DNA of 64,000 bases from Tannerella sp. (lineage in GTDB: Bacteria > Bacteroidota > Bacteroidia > Bacteroidales > Tannerellaceae): NCBI GenBank assembly GCA_031285565.1, contig JAITVY010000044.1, positions 1 to 64,000 on the forward strand, read 5' to 3'. The position numbers and the translations under genes are program-made. The number at the start of each line of letters is the position of its first letter. The first letter of the stretch is position 1. Under the pieces are notes generated by a model, which did no database searches, was not told the origin of the DNA, and was given only the letters and a program-made list of their open reading frames with translations. This document shows, one piece after another, positions 27,461 through 35,596 of the stretch.

Positions 27461-29020
27461 ATGAAAAAGATATTCATTATAATAGCAATCTGCTGTACCG
27501 GTTTATTTTCCGGATGTAGCGATTTTCTGGAAACAAATCCAAGGACAGACGTAGCAGAAACAGAATTTTACAAAACTGAAAGTGATATGATGATGGGATT
27601 ATATGCCATCATGAATGAAGTGCAGGTTCGTATTATGGAAGTATGGTCTTACTCGTCTTTACTATCCGACGAATCCGAAACCGGTGGTGGTATTGGTGAA
27701 GGTTCTTATAAAACCAAGTGGGATACTTTCTCATTTGATGCAACAACTTGTTTTGGTTATTGGGGATATGGTTCCTGGTGGAACGAATGGGATTATGGTG
27801 TATACCACGGAGTCATAGCCTCCAACATCCTGATCGATAAACTTGCCGATTGCGACTTAAGTGAAAGTTTTGTAAATGCAATCGATGCAGAAGCACGTTT
27901 CTATCGTGCATTATTTTACAATCACCTTTTTATGGGATACGAACAATTCCCGTTGATTAAAGGAACACTGCTTGCCAGCGAAATGTATACCGTTCCTAAA
28001 GGTACCCGCCAGGAAATCTATGAATTTATGATGAGCGACCTGGATGATGAAATAACCCAATATCTTCCGGTCAGAAGCGCAACACCACAGGGTCGTATCT
28101 GTCGTGATGCTGCAAAACTTCTGCGTGCAAAAATCATATTATTCCACCGGGACGAAAGCAAATATCAACTGGCACTCAACGATATGAAAGAAATCATTAA
28201 CAGCGGTAGATATTCCCTGAATCCGAACTACCTGAATCTATGGGTGAAAGCCGGAGAATGGGGATCAGAATCTATTTATGAGGTTGCCTTTGCCGGCGAC
28301 AATTCGGGCGAAGGAAACAGCCTGGGACGCTCTTTAGGCGGACGTGATATCAATGACCCAAGAAGCGCCGAACAAGGAGGATTGGAAGAAGGATACGGAC
28401 AAAACACCATGCCAAGTACCATCTATAATATGTTCAAACCGGGAGATACGCGCCGCGAAGGTACTGTAATCGTATATGCTGATGAAAAAAACAAGGTGGA
28501 TGAGTTAGTGAAAAACGGTGATCTTCCCGAAGGTAGCGCATTCGTAATGAGTGAAAAACAGGAAAACTTCGAAGGACTGGGACATTATAAATATCACCCC
28601 AGAAAAGAAACCTCTTCAAGCGTTAATCCGTTATCCAATTACTCTTTCTCATACCGTTTCTATCGCTATGCAGATGTATTGTTGTTAGCCACGGAGTTAG
28701 AAGCACGTACCACCGGAACAGTTAGCGCCGAAGGACAAGGATGGTTCAATCAAATCAGGGATCGCGCTTTCAAAAACCAGGAAAACTGGATCACTTTAAG
28801 CGGAAAAGGCAAACAGGAAATACTCGATATCATTTTCGAAGAAAGAGGCTATGAGTTTATCGATGAGATGCAGCGTTGGTTCGATATATTGCGTTTCGAT
28901 AAGGGAACTGAAATTTTAGGAAGCAAAGGATGGACTGAAAAATACAGGTATTTCCCGATCGACCAATCGGAAATGGATCGTGCAAACGGACATCTAACCC
29001 AAAATCCGGGATGGCTATAA
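27461..29020 (+). CDS. SusD-like (RagB/SusD) glycan-binding outer-membrane lipoprotein
   Basis: A 519-residue surface lipoprotein that forms the lid of the SusC transporter and binds the glycan. The lipobox is LFSGC, with the Cys near residue 19, followed by the family start SDFLETNPRTD. The TPR-rich core (about 60-250, with AEARFYRALFYNHLF) and the C-terminal SusD domain (from about 330; FRYADVLLLATELEAR-like segment and EERGYEFIDEMQRWFDILRF) are intact. The Trp/Gly-rich region around 80-115 (FGYWGYGSWWNEWDYG) is unusually aromatic and probably lies in or near the binding site. It is coupled to susC upstream and followed by three ThuA-like genes. Confidence 0.95.
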   Translation: MKKIFIIIAICCTGLFSGCSDFLETNPRTDVAETEFYKTESDMMMGLYAIMNEVQVRIMEVWSYSSLLSDESETGGGIGEGSYKTKWDTFSFDATTCFGYWGYGSWWNEWDYGVYHGVIASNILIDKLADCDLSESFVNAIDAEARFYRALFYNHLFMGYEQFPLIKGTLLASEMYTVPKGTRQEIYEFMMSDLDDEITQYLPVRSATPQGRICRDAAKLLRAKIILFHRDESKYQLALNDMKEIINSGRYSLNPNYLNLWVKAGEWGSESIYEVAFAGDNSGEGNSLGRSLGGRDINDPRSAEQGGLEEGYGQNTMPSTIYNMFKPGDTRREGTVIVYADEKNKVDELVKNGDLPEGSAFVMSEKQENFEGLGHYKYHPRKETSSSVNPLSNYSFSYRFYRYADVLLLATELEARTTGTVSAEGQGWFNQIRDRAFKNQENWITLSGKGKQEILDIIFEERGYEFIDEMQRWFDILRFDKGTEILGSKGWTEKYRYFPIDQSEMDRANGHLTQNPGWL

Positions 29021-29022
29021 TT

Positions 29023-29097
29023 AGTTGAAAATTGAAAGTGGAAAGGCTGGTATGGGTATTTCTTTCATTTTCAACTTTCAATTTTCAATTTTCAACT
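29023..29097. terminator. Hairpin between susD and the ThuA-like genes
   Basis: TTGAAAATTGAAAGT (29025-29039) and ACTTTCAATTTTCAA (29074-29088) form a perfect 15-bp inverted repeat, and the second arm is followed by a further TTTTCAACT. It begins 5 nt after the susD stop. It could attenuate transcription between the abundant SusCD part and the downstream enzymes or protect the 3' end. No clean T-run follows. Confidence 0.5.
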
Positions 29098-29143
29098 ATT
29101 TTCCATATCATTGCAAAAAGAAAACCTAAAAACACATAATCCA

Positions 29144-29929
29144 ATGAAGCAAATTCAATTAATCGTATGCTCATTAGCTATTATTCTTTTTTGTAGCTGT
29201 AATACTAAAACAAAAACAGATACGGAAGAAACTGTAGAAAAAACACCGGTAAAACTGCTTGTGCTCACAGAACGGGGCGGTCAACACGGAGGGTTTACCG
29301 ATGCCGGAATAAAATGGCTTGGAGAACAGTCACAGGCTATGAATTTCGAATTTACAGAGGTAAACAACACAGAAAAAATCAATGATGAATTCCTGTCACA
29401 ATTCAATGCAATTATTCAGCTCGATTATCCACCGTATACATGGACAGAAGATGCCGAACGGGCATTTATCAAATATATTGAGGATGGTTTAGGCGGCTGG
29501 ATCGGCTTCCATCATGCCACTTTATTAGGTGAATTTGACGGATATCCCATGTGGCAATGGTTTTCCGACTTCATGGGAAGAATCCGTTTTCAAAACTATA
29601 TCGCACCGTTAGCCAACGGCACCGTTCTAGTAGAAGACAAAACACATCCGGTAATGCAAGGCGTATCCGAATCGTTTATCATTCCTGATGATGAATGGTA
29701 TACTTTCGATAAAAATCCTCGTCCGAATGTACATGTACTTGCTTCGGTTGATGAATCGACCTATACTCCGGATTCAGATATCAAAATGGGCGATCATCCT
29801 GTTGTCTGGGTCAATCCGCATAAAAAAGCGAAGAACGTTTACTTTCTGATCGGACACAGCAATAAGCTCTATGAAACTGAAGATTTCACAAAGATGTTTA
29901 GCAATGCAATCCGCTGGGCGACAGAATAA
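29144..29929 (+). CDS. ThuA-like lipoprotein, copy 2
   Basis: A 261-residue lipoprotein. I chose ATG 29144, which gives a signal ending in the lipobox FCSC (residues 16-19); an upstream TTG extension only adds polar residues. The ThuA domain spans about 40-258: VKLLVLTERGGQHGGF, LGGWIGFHHATLLG, THPVMQGVSESFIIPDDEWY and VYFLIGHSNKLY. The His-rich pocket (Gly-Phe-His-His-Ala, Gly-His-Ser) matches ThuA proteins. It differs from copy 1 and is closer to the next gene (copy 3) in domain layout and motif spacing. Membrane anchoring suggests it works on the sugar in the periplasm or at the outer membrane. Confidence 0.82.
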   Translation: MKQIQLIVCSLAIILFCSCNTKTKTDTEETVEKTPVKLLVLTERGGQHGGFTDAGIKWLGEQSQAMNFEFTEVNNTEKINDEFLSQFNAIIQLDYPPYTWTEDAERAFIKYIEDGLGGWIGFHHATLLGEFDGYPMWQWFSDFMGRIRFQNYIAPLANGTVLVEDKTHPVMQGVSESFIIPDDEWYTFDKNPRPNVHVLASVDESTYTPDSDIKMGDHPVVWVNPHKKAKNVYFLIGHSNKLYETEDFTKMFSNAIRWATE

Positions 29930-29965
29930 TTTTCAACTCTCCATTTTTAATTAATAGATTATCCC

Positions 29966-30787
29966 ATGAAAAAACAATTATTTCTATCAATACTAATGGT
30001 TTTCATCCTACTGGTTCCATGCCTGAAACTACATGCACAAATACCGGAAGGATATCCTGCTAACTATGCAAGTGCGCCTCGTTTTAAAGCATTGGTCTAC
30101 TATACCCATCATGCAGAAGAAGCGCATGTGGATTTTGCATTGCAAGCTGTCGAATTTTTCAAACGTTTAAATTACGGTGATGGCTTTATCTTAGATATAA
30201 CCACCGATTTTTCGGAATATCCTTATGAGAAGCTGGAAGAATACGACATTGTTGTGATGTTGGATGGCTACCCAAATACAAAAACCGAACGCGACGTCTT
30301 CGAACAATATATGGAAAATGGAGGTGGATGGATGGGCTTCCACGTAGCAGCCTATAACGATAAAACAACTAATTGGCCCTGGTTGCTACAATTTCTGGGA
30401 GGAGGTATTTTTTATTGCAACAACTGGCCACCTCAACCGGTATTAGTCGAAGTTGATCATTCATCCCATCCGGTAACTAAAAACCTGCCGAAATCGTTTG
30501 TCGTCCCCGAGAGCGAATGGTATCAATGGAATCCAAGTCCGCGCGAAAACAAAAACATAGAGGTTTTGCTCTCTATCTCACCGTCAAATTATCCGTTAGG
30601 AATCAAAGATGTCATTAACTTCGGTGATTTCCCGATTGTCTGGACGAATAAAAATTACCGGATGATCTACCTGAATATGGGACATGGAGATGACGAATTC
30701 ACAGATGCCACTCAGAAATTATTATTCATCAATGCATTCAGATGGGTACTTAGCAAAAGTCCTAAAGGAAACCCATTCGAAGTATGA
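29966..30787 (+). CDS. ThuA-like secreted protein, copy 3
   Basis: A 273-residue protein with a cleavable signal peptide (about 25 residues, to LHAQ). The single ThuA domain runs from about 35 to 265: FKALVYYTHHAEEAHVDFA, YDIVVMLDGYPN, GGGWMGFHVAAYN, SHPVTKNLPKSFVVPESEWYQW and MIYLNMGHGDDEF. The paired Tyr-Thr-His-His and Gly-Phe-His motifs are the probable binding site. It begins 37 nt after copy 2 and ends 21 nt before copy 4, so the three ThuA-like genes form a tight sub-operon. The substrate is unknown. Confidence 0.82.
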   Translation: MKKQLFLSILMVFILLVPCLKLHAQIPEGYPANYASAPRFKALVYYTHHAEEAHVDFALQAVEFFKRLNYGDGFILDITTDFSEYPYEKLEEYDIVVMLDGYPNTKTERDVFEQYMENGGGWMGFHVAAYNDKTTNWPWLLQFLGGGIFYCNNWPPQPVLVEVDHSSHPVTKNLPKSFVVPESEWYQWNPSPRENKNIEVLLSISPSNYPLGIKDVINFGDFPIVWTNKNYRMIYLNMGHGDDEFTDATQKLLFINAFRWVLSKSPKGNPFEV

Positions 30788-30807
30788 ATTATAAAGTATG
30801 AATTATA

Positions 30808-31545
30808 ATGAAAAAAACAATCATCTATTCAATAACATTATTAATGGCATTGTCTTCCCTGCAATCCCATTGCAAAGAAACAATCCGCCTGGCATTTATA
30901 TCCGGAATGAACCCTATTCTTAATGAAGAATTATATGCACCTCTTCTAAATGATTTTGATGGCGTCACATGGCGTGCTTATACGAACGAAGAATCGCAGG
31001 AACTGTTTAAACCTGAAAATGCTGACACCTATGATGTGATCGTTTTTTATGACATCTGCCTGGAAGAGATACCAGAAACGACCAAACAGCATATTACCGA
31101 TGTGATTAGTGCAGGAAAACCGGTATTTATTTTACACGATGGTTTACTGACCTACAATACCTGGCCTGAATTTGCCAAAATTGCAGGAATGAAATACTTT
31201 ATGAGTGCACAAAATGTTGATGATGTTCCCCATGGCGTTTCCAAGTACAGACATCAGCAGGATATTCCAATAAAAGTTGCGGATAAACTCCATTTCATCA
31301 CACAGGGAATGGATGACACTTTTACCGTACACGATGAAATATATAATGATCTATGGCAATCGCCGGATTTGCATATGTTATGGGAAACATCGCACCCGGA
31401 AAGCATCCGTAACATCATGTATACACATTCGTATGGAAAAGCAAAGGTTGTAGGTATTGTTATCGGTCATGGCCCGGAACTGTTCTTCGACAAGAATTTC
31501 AAACTGGCTTTTCAACGCTCCATTCTTTGGTTAACGACTGAATAA
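30808..31545 (+). CDS. ThuA-like secreted protein, copy 4
   Basis: A 245-residue protein with a signal peptide (about 22 residues, cut near SHC or after it). The ThuA-type fold is visible in the core YDVIVFYDICLEEIP, AGKPVFILHDGLLTY, LHFITQGMDDTFTVHDEIYNDLW and KVVGIVIGHGPELFFD. The catalytic-like His in Leu-His-Asp-Gly and Gly-His-Gly is kept, but the N-terminal strand carries ISGMNPILNEEL instead of the Thr/His-rich loop of copies 1-3, so its chemistry may differ. It ends a three-gene ThuA run and is followed by a 767-nt gap without a convincing gene. Confidence 0.75.
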   Translation: MKKTIIYSITLLMALSSLQSHCKETIRLAFISGMNPILNEELYAPLLNDFDGVTWRAYTNEESQELFKPENADTYDVIVFYDICLEEIPETTKQHITDVISAGKPVFILHDGLLTYNTWPEFAKIAGMKYFMSAQNVDDVPHGVSKYRHQQDIPIKVADKLHFITQGMDDTFTVHDEIYNDLWQSPDLHMLWETSHPESIRNIMYTHSYGKAKVVGIVIGHGPELFFDKNFKLAFQRSILWLTTE

Positions 31546-31689
31546 ATATAGCTTGAAACAAGTTTTGATGATGTTTCTCACGTATACAGAGATATTAGCA
31601 TCAATCATGTTGTGTCATCAGGCTGGCACAAGATTGCCACACCGGTGGCACTGATGTGGCATAATAATGGCATTGATATCTCATTTCTT

Positions 31690-31848
31690 TTAATCATACC
31701 CAGGTCCCGCATAATATACATTTATAATCGCGATCAGATTTCCATAACATACAGCAATGCTATCTTTTTGAGCCGGAATAAATTTCGCCAAGCTTAAAAT
31801 ACGATATCCAGCCGATTCCTTTATGCGATCAGCCAGACAAATGTCCAT
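31690..31848 (-). CDS. Unidentified 52-codon frame, possibly a gene remnant
   Basis: An ATG-started minus-strand frame of 52 residues whose composition looks protein-like (MDICLADRIKESAGYRILSL at its start, a Tyr-Tyr-Ala-Gly-Pro-Gly-Tyr end). It lacks a recognisable domain, promoter or ribosome site. It may be a fragment of a longer lost gene, or chance. I do not assign a function. Confidence 0.2.
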   Translation of the reverse strand: MDICLADRIKESAGYRILSLAKFIPAQKDSIAVCYGNLIAIINVYYAGPGYD

Positions 31849-32097
31849 AATAATAAAATAGTTTTTTCTTCACTCGTACTTTATTGTTAAGTTCATAGAG
31901 CTAAAAAAAAATCTTACAATTATTAAGCAGCGTATCGTAAATAAAGTTATGCTAAATATCCCATTGGATAATCTGAAAAGCATCTTCCCGACAAAAAAGA
32001 GTGTATCAATCCGATAAGTATAATAACAATCCAACCTTTTTTGTCTGTATTTAAACTTCAATTCCTCTTTTTATCTGTAATATTGCATTCACAGGAA

Positions 32098-32299
32098 CTT
32101 AGAAACTGTTTAAATTTTAGCAATAGGTATTTATAGATACAATTTACGAATATCTTTGCTATTTGTTTTGGCTCTTTTGGGCATATTTTTCACTTTTTCC
32201 TCTTGATTTAGCCCGCTAAATCTGCAAGTAAAAATCAAAAAATATATCCCAAAATAACTCAAAACAAGATTTGCAATAAAATTTAAACAGTCTCTTAGA
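32098..32299. mobile_element. MITE-like palindromic element, about 200 bp
   Basis: Terminal inverted repeats ACTGTTTAAATTTTA (32105-32119) and its exact complement (32277-32291) enclose a second long imperfect palindrome (about 32162-32210 with 32217-32270) around a GCCCGC loop, plus an inner pair TAGCAA/TTGCTA. The 6-mer CTTAGA lies directly outside both ends (32098-32103 and 32294-32299) and could be a target-site duplication. It has no coding capacity. It ends 13 nt before the GH20 start codon. Confidence 0.7.
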
Positions 32300-32312
32300 A
32301 AAAGATAAAAAC

Positions 32313-33416
32313 ATGAAACACAAACTTACTTTCTTCACATTTCTGTTCATATGGCAGGCTATTGCGGTATGTGCACAAGACAACAGGCAACCCATCGATT
32401 CTGTATTGCCTGTACGCGGCCTTGCAATTGCAGCGCCTTCAGTAAAACAAATGGACTTGTTCCTCAAATTTATTGAAGAAGAACTGGCTCCGGCTCATTT
32501 CAACCTGCTCATCCTGCGGGTTGACTGGAATTACGCATACGAATGCCACCCGGAATTGAGGGATCCGGATCCATTAACCCAATCCGATGTAAAAAAGCTT
32601 GTTTCTACCTGCCGGAAGCATGGTATCCAATTAGCGCCCCAGATTAACTTACTGGGACACCAATCGTGGGCGGAAACAACATATGCCTTACTTCGCGAGT
32701 ATCCCCAATTTGATGAAACACCACATGTAGATACAAAAAATTATACGGGTTGGCCTAATCCAGACGCATTATATTGTAAAAGTTACTGTCCGCTTCATCC
32801 GGATGTTCATAAGATCGTATTTGCACTGGTTGATGAATTAACGGATGTTTTCGAAACCAAACTTTTCCATGCCGGAATGGACGAAGTTTTTTATATTGGT
32901 GACGACAAGTGCCCACGTTGCAGTGGCCGCGACAAAGCAGAATTATATGCAGGCGAAGTAACCAAAATTCAAAATCATTTAGCAGAAAAAGGCAAGCGGC
33001 TGATGATCTGGGGCGATCGCCTGATTGATGGAAAAACAACTGGAATGGGCATGTGGGAAGCCAGCATGAACAACACATACCGCGCTATAGATATGATACC
33101 CAAAGAGGTTTTTATCTGCGATTGGCATTATGAACGTCCGGACCAGACTGCCGTCTATTTTGCAATGAAAGGCTTTGATGTAGCAACCTGCCCCTGGCGC
33201 AAACCGGAAATTGCATCAACCCAGTTAGAGGATATGCTTCGCTTCCGGAAAAATGCTACACCAGAGATGCAAAAACGGTATCAGGGGATTATTGCTACCG
33301 TTTGGTCAGGTGCAGACAATTTCCTGAAGAATTATTATGATCCGGAACTTAACTCTAAAACCGAATCGGATGCACTGACATTGAAAAAATTAATGAAAGA
33401 GTACAAGGAGTTATAA
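32313..33416 (+). CDS. GH20 beta-N-acetylhexosaminidase-like catalytic protein
   Basis: A 367-residue periplasmic enzyme with a signal peptide (about 22 residues, cut after VCAQ). It contains only the GH20 TIM barrel, without the usual N-terminal GH20b domain. The signature His186-Ala-Gly-Met-Asp190-Glu191 supplies the catalytic acid Glu and the Asp that orients the substrate N-acetyl group. GH20 enzymes cut terminal GlcNAc or GalNAc with help from the 2-acetamido group, so a free amine is not cleaved. A Cys-x-x-Cys pair (KCPRC, near 198) is unusual. The stop codon lies 3 nt before the NagX-like gene, so the two are strongly coupled. Confidence 0.85.
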   Translation: MKHKLTFFTFLFIWQAIAVCAQDNRQPIDSVLPVRGLAIAAPSVKQMDLFLKFIEEELAPAHFNLLILRVDWNYAYECHPELRDPDPLTQSDVKKLVSTCRKHGIQLAPQINLLGHQSWAETTYALLREYPQFDETPHVDTKNYTGWPNPDALYCKSYCPLHPDVHKIVFALVDELTDVFETKLFHAGMDEVFYIGDDKCPRCSGRDKAELYAGEVTKIQNHLAEKGKRLMIWGDRLIDGKTTGMGMWEASMNNTYRAIDMIPKEVFICDWHYERPDQTAVYFAMKGFDVATCPWRKPEIASTQLEDMLRFRKNATPEMQKRYQGIIATVWSGADNFLKNYYDPELNSKTESDALTLKKLMKEYKEL

Positions 33417-33419
33417 ATT

Positions 33420-34640
33420 ATGAAACCAACAACTGACTTTACGCAACGTAATGTTGCCATTGATATCCTCCGGGCATTAACCATGTTGTTAATGATCTTC
33501 GTAAATGACCTATGGACAATCTCCGGTTATCCGGAATGGTTAGGACATGCAACCCGTGATCAGGATATGTTAGGACTAGCCGATATTGTCTTTCCCTGTT
33601 TTCTCTTTGTTGTAGGGATGTCTATACCTTTCGCTATTGAACGACGATTCAGTAAAGAACTCTCCGGCGTAAGTACTGTCGGACATATCCTGACTCGTTC
33701 ATTAGCGCTTCTATTAATGGGTGTTTTCATTGTGAATACGGAATCCGGAGTATCCCCGGCAACAGGTTTTACGATGGCGACCTACCGGATACTTATGGTT
33801 GCAGGATTCTTATTAGTATGGAATGTATACCCACGCAGTGAGAACCCTAATATGAACCGGCTTTATACAGCATTGAAAGGATTAGGTATACTCATACTTA
33901 TTTATTTAGCTATCATCTTTCGTGATGCCGAAGGTGGTGTCTTCCAGGCCCGCTGGTGGGGAATTCTGGGACTAATCGGTTGGACATACTTAATCTGTGC
34001 ACTCATTTACGTGTTTACCCGCGACCGCTTGAAATACCTCATACCTATCTGGATTATATTTGTAGTATTATGCATCTTAAAAAGTACGATGCGCGATGGT
34101 AACGTGATATTAGATTTACCACACGGCAACTTTCTTGATGAATTCCTTAACATTCTACATGTAGGGAAAGGCGCTTTACCCGCTTTTACTATGGGGGGTA
34201 TTATTCTTTCATTGGTTGCAACTAAATATACCCATGTGAATAACAACAGGAAAATACTGTTTGCCATATCATCTGTCGCTTTATTATTGATCGCCGGATT
34301 TATATCTCATCAGTTCTGGATTGTATCCAAACTACAGGATACTCCACCCTGGATATTCTTCTGCACGGCGATCGCTATCGGGACATACGCAATTATTTAC
34401 TGGCTAACAGAAAAGGGAAAAGCCCATTGGTTCAATATCATCAAAACAGCCGGCACAGCGACATTGACCTGTTACCTGGTTCCTTATGTTACCTATAGCC
34501 TCACTTCCATTATGGGTATTCAGTTACCGGAATGGTTAACAACCGGTTGGATGGGCATTCTGAACTGCATTGCTTATTCATTTATTGCAGTTGGAATTAC
34601 ATGGTTATTAGGAAAGATACATATCAAATTGAAGATTTAA
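33420..34640 (+). CDS. NagX/HGSNAT-like membrane acyltransferase (DUF5009/DUF1624 type)
   Basis: A 406-residue inner-membrane protein with about ten to eleven helices. It opens with the family signature AIDILRALTMLLMIFVND, then a Trp-Leu-Gly-His43-Ala segment and LADIVFPCFLFVVGMSIP with Asp55. The His corresponds in position to the active-site His of heparan-alpha-glucosaminide N-acetyltransferases, which move an acetyl group from cytoplasmic acetyl-CoA through the membrane onto a terminal glucosamine. Bacterial relatives (NagX) often lie in GlcNAc loci with unknown role. It starts 3 nt after the GH20 gene, and a hairpin follows, so it ends the locus. Confidence 0.85.
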   Translation: MKPTTDFTQRNVAIDILRALTMLLMIFVNDLWTISGYPEWLGHATRDQDMLGLADIVFPCFLFVVGMSIPFAIERRFSKELSGVSTVGHILTRSLALLLMGVFIVNTESGVSPATGFTMATYRILMVAGFLLVWNVYPRSENPNMNRLYTALKGLGILILIYLAIIFRDAEGGVFQARWWGILGLIGWTYLICALIYVFTRDRLKYLIPIWIIFVVLCILKSTMRDGNVILDLPHGNFLDEFLNILHVGKGALPAFTMGGIILSLVATKYTHVNNNRKILFAISSVALLLIAGFISHQFWIVSKLQDTPPWIFFCTAIAIGTYAIIYWLTEKGKAHWFNIIKTAGTATLTCYLVPYVTYSLTSIMGIQLPEWLTTGWMGILNCIAYSFIAVGITWLLGKIHIKLKI

Positions 34641-34690
34641 TACGCACTTTCTAAACCAACCATTTGTAAAGAAGCATTACATATATCTTA

Positions 34691-34752
34691 ATCAGAACAG
34701 GTAATAATTTCAAAAGGACAATCCCGGACGGAATCCTGTTACCTGTTTTGAT
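34691..34752. terminator. Possible terminator between convergent genes
   Basis: ATCAGAACAGGTAA (34691-34704) and TTACCTGTTTTGAT (34739-34752) pair over 14 bp with one mismatch, with a long loop that contains a second small palindrome. It ends at the stop codon of the minus-strand lipoprotein gene and follows the NagX-like gene. Confidence 0.45.
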
Positions 34753-35513
34753 TAAATCCCCAATCGAAAATCAGATACACTCTTCAGTTCCAGACCAAGT
34801 TCCTCAAACAAACTTTTACTACCCTTTCCTATAGGACATTGAGTACTAATACCCACCCATATTTCAGCCGGGTAATTATTTTCATACAGGCGCACCATTT
34901 GCCAGTTTTCATTGTCAAGTGAATAATATGACGCTATAGTCTGTGTATCCGAAGATATTTTCATATAAACGTGTGCCTGTTCAACTACATCATGATTATT
35001 GTCATCAGATGAACCAACTGTCCGAACTGTTACAATACGATGCTTTCCACGTTCATCCTGTTCAAAACAAAGTTTCTGAAAAAAACTATCGTTCGTATAA
35101 ATATAAAGCACACCAGCATTATATAAATCATTTCCCGAAAAATCAGGGGTTACTTTAGCTGTGAAAGTGAATGGTTTTGTGTTATCAATCTGTGTTAATA
35201 AAATAGGTGCTGTTGTATTTGATAGTTTGCCGTTAGGGTCACTAAAATAATCAGTCTTTTCTCCTGCAGTAAATACAACCTTGTCATTCTCCTCAACCGA
35301 AACACAAAGTAGTGCATCATTTACTGATTTAGTGAAATGTATACCCCCGATTGTAAGATCACATGCAGTTCCACTTACCTGGGCATCAGGCTGAACAGAG
35401 GTAACAACTACTGCATCCTCCTGCTCTGTATTTTTGGAAGTATCATCATTTACACAACTACTAAAAGACATTCCTGCCAGGACTATACAAATCATTACTA
35501 CTAACTTTTTCAT
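34752..35513 (-). CDS. DUF1349-like lipoprotein (concanavalin-like domain)
   Basis: ATG 35513 gives a lipoprotein signal MKKLVVMICIVLAGMSFSSC with Cys20; an upstream ATG 24 nt earlier adds only polar residues. The 253-residue protein has a short linker and one beta-sandwich domain (about 55-250) with the pattern of DUF1349/beta-xylosidase C-terminal concanavalin-like domains: KPFTFTAKVTPDF, AGVLYIYTNDSFFQKLCFE, HVYMKISSDTQTIASYYSLDNENWQMVRLYE, and AEIWVGISTQCPIG. Such domains bind or surround carbohydrates; none is known to be catalytic alone. It stands alone and is convergent with the PUL end. Confidence 0.7.
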   Translation of the reverse strand: MKKLVVMICIVLAGMSFSSCVNDDTSKNTEQEDAVVVTSVQPDAQVSGTACDLTIGGIHFTKSVNDALLCVSVEENDKVVFTAGEKTDYFSDPNGKLSNTTAPILLTQIDNTKPFTFTAKVTPDFSGNDLYNAGVLYIYTNDSFFQKLCFEQDERGKHRIVTVRTVGSSDDNNHDVVEQAHVYMKISSDTQTIASYYSLDNENWQMVRLYENNYPAEIWVGISTQCPIGKGSKSLFEELGLELKSVSDFRLGI

Positions 35514-35596
35514 TTTAATCAATTTATTTCTGGTCATTAAAACTGGATAACTTTATACAGCAAAGATAGTTTTGTACCAGGATAAAATCAATACTT

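Larger units (their letters stand above)
31546..32312. other. 767-nt gap: possible gene remnant plus MITE-like element
   Basis: The left half is AT-rich and holds one protein-like 52-codon frame on the minus strand (31690-31848). The right quarter is the inverted-repeat element 32098-32299. No promoter with a perfect -7 box was found before the GH20 gene. Confidence 0.5.
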
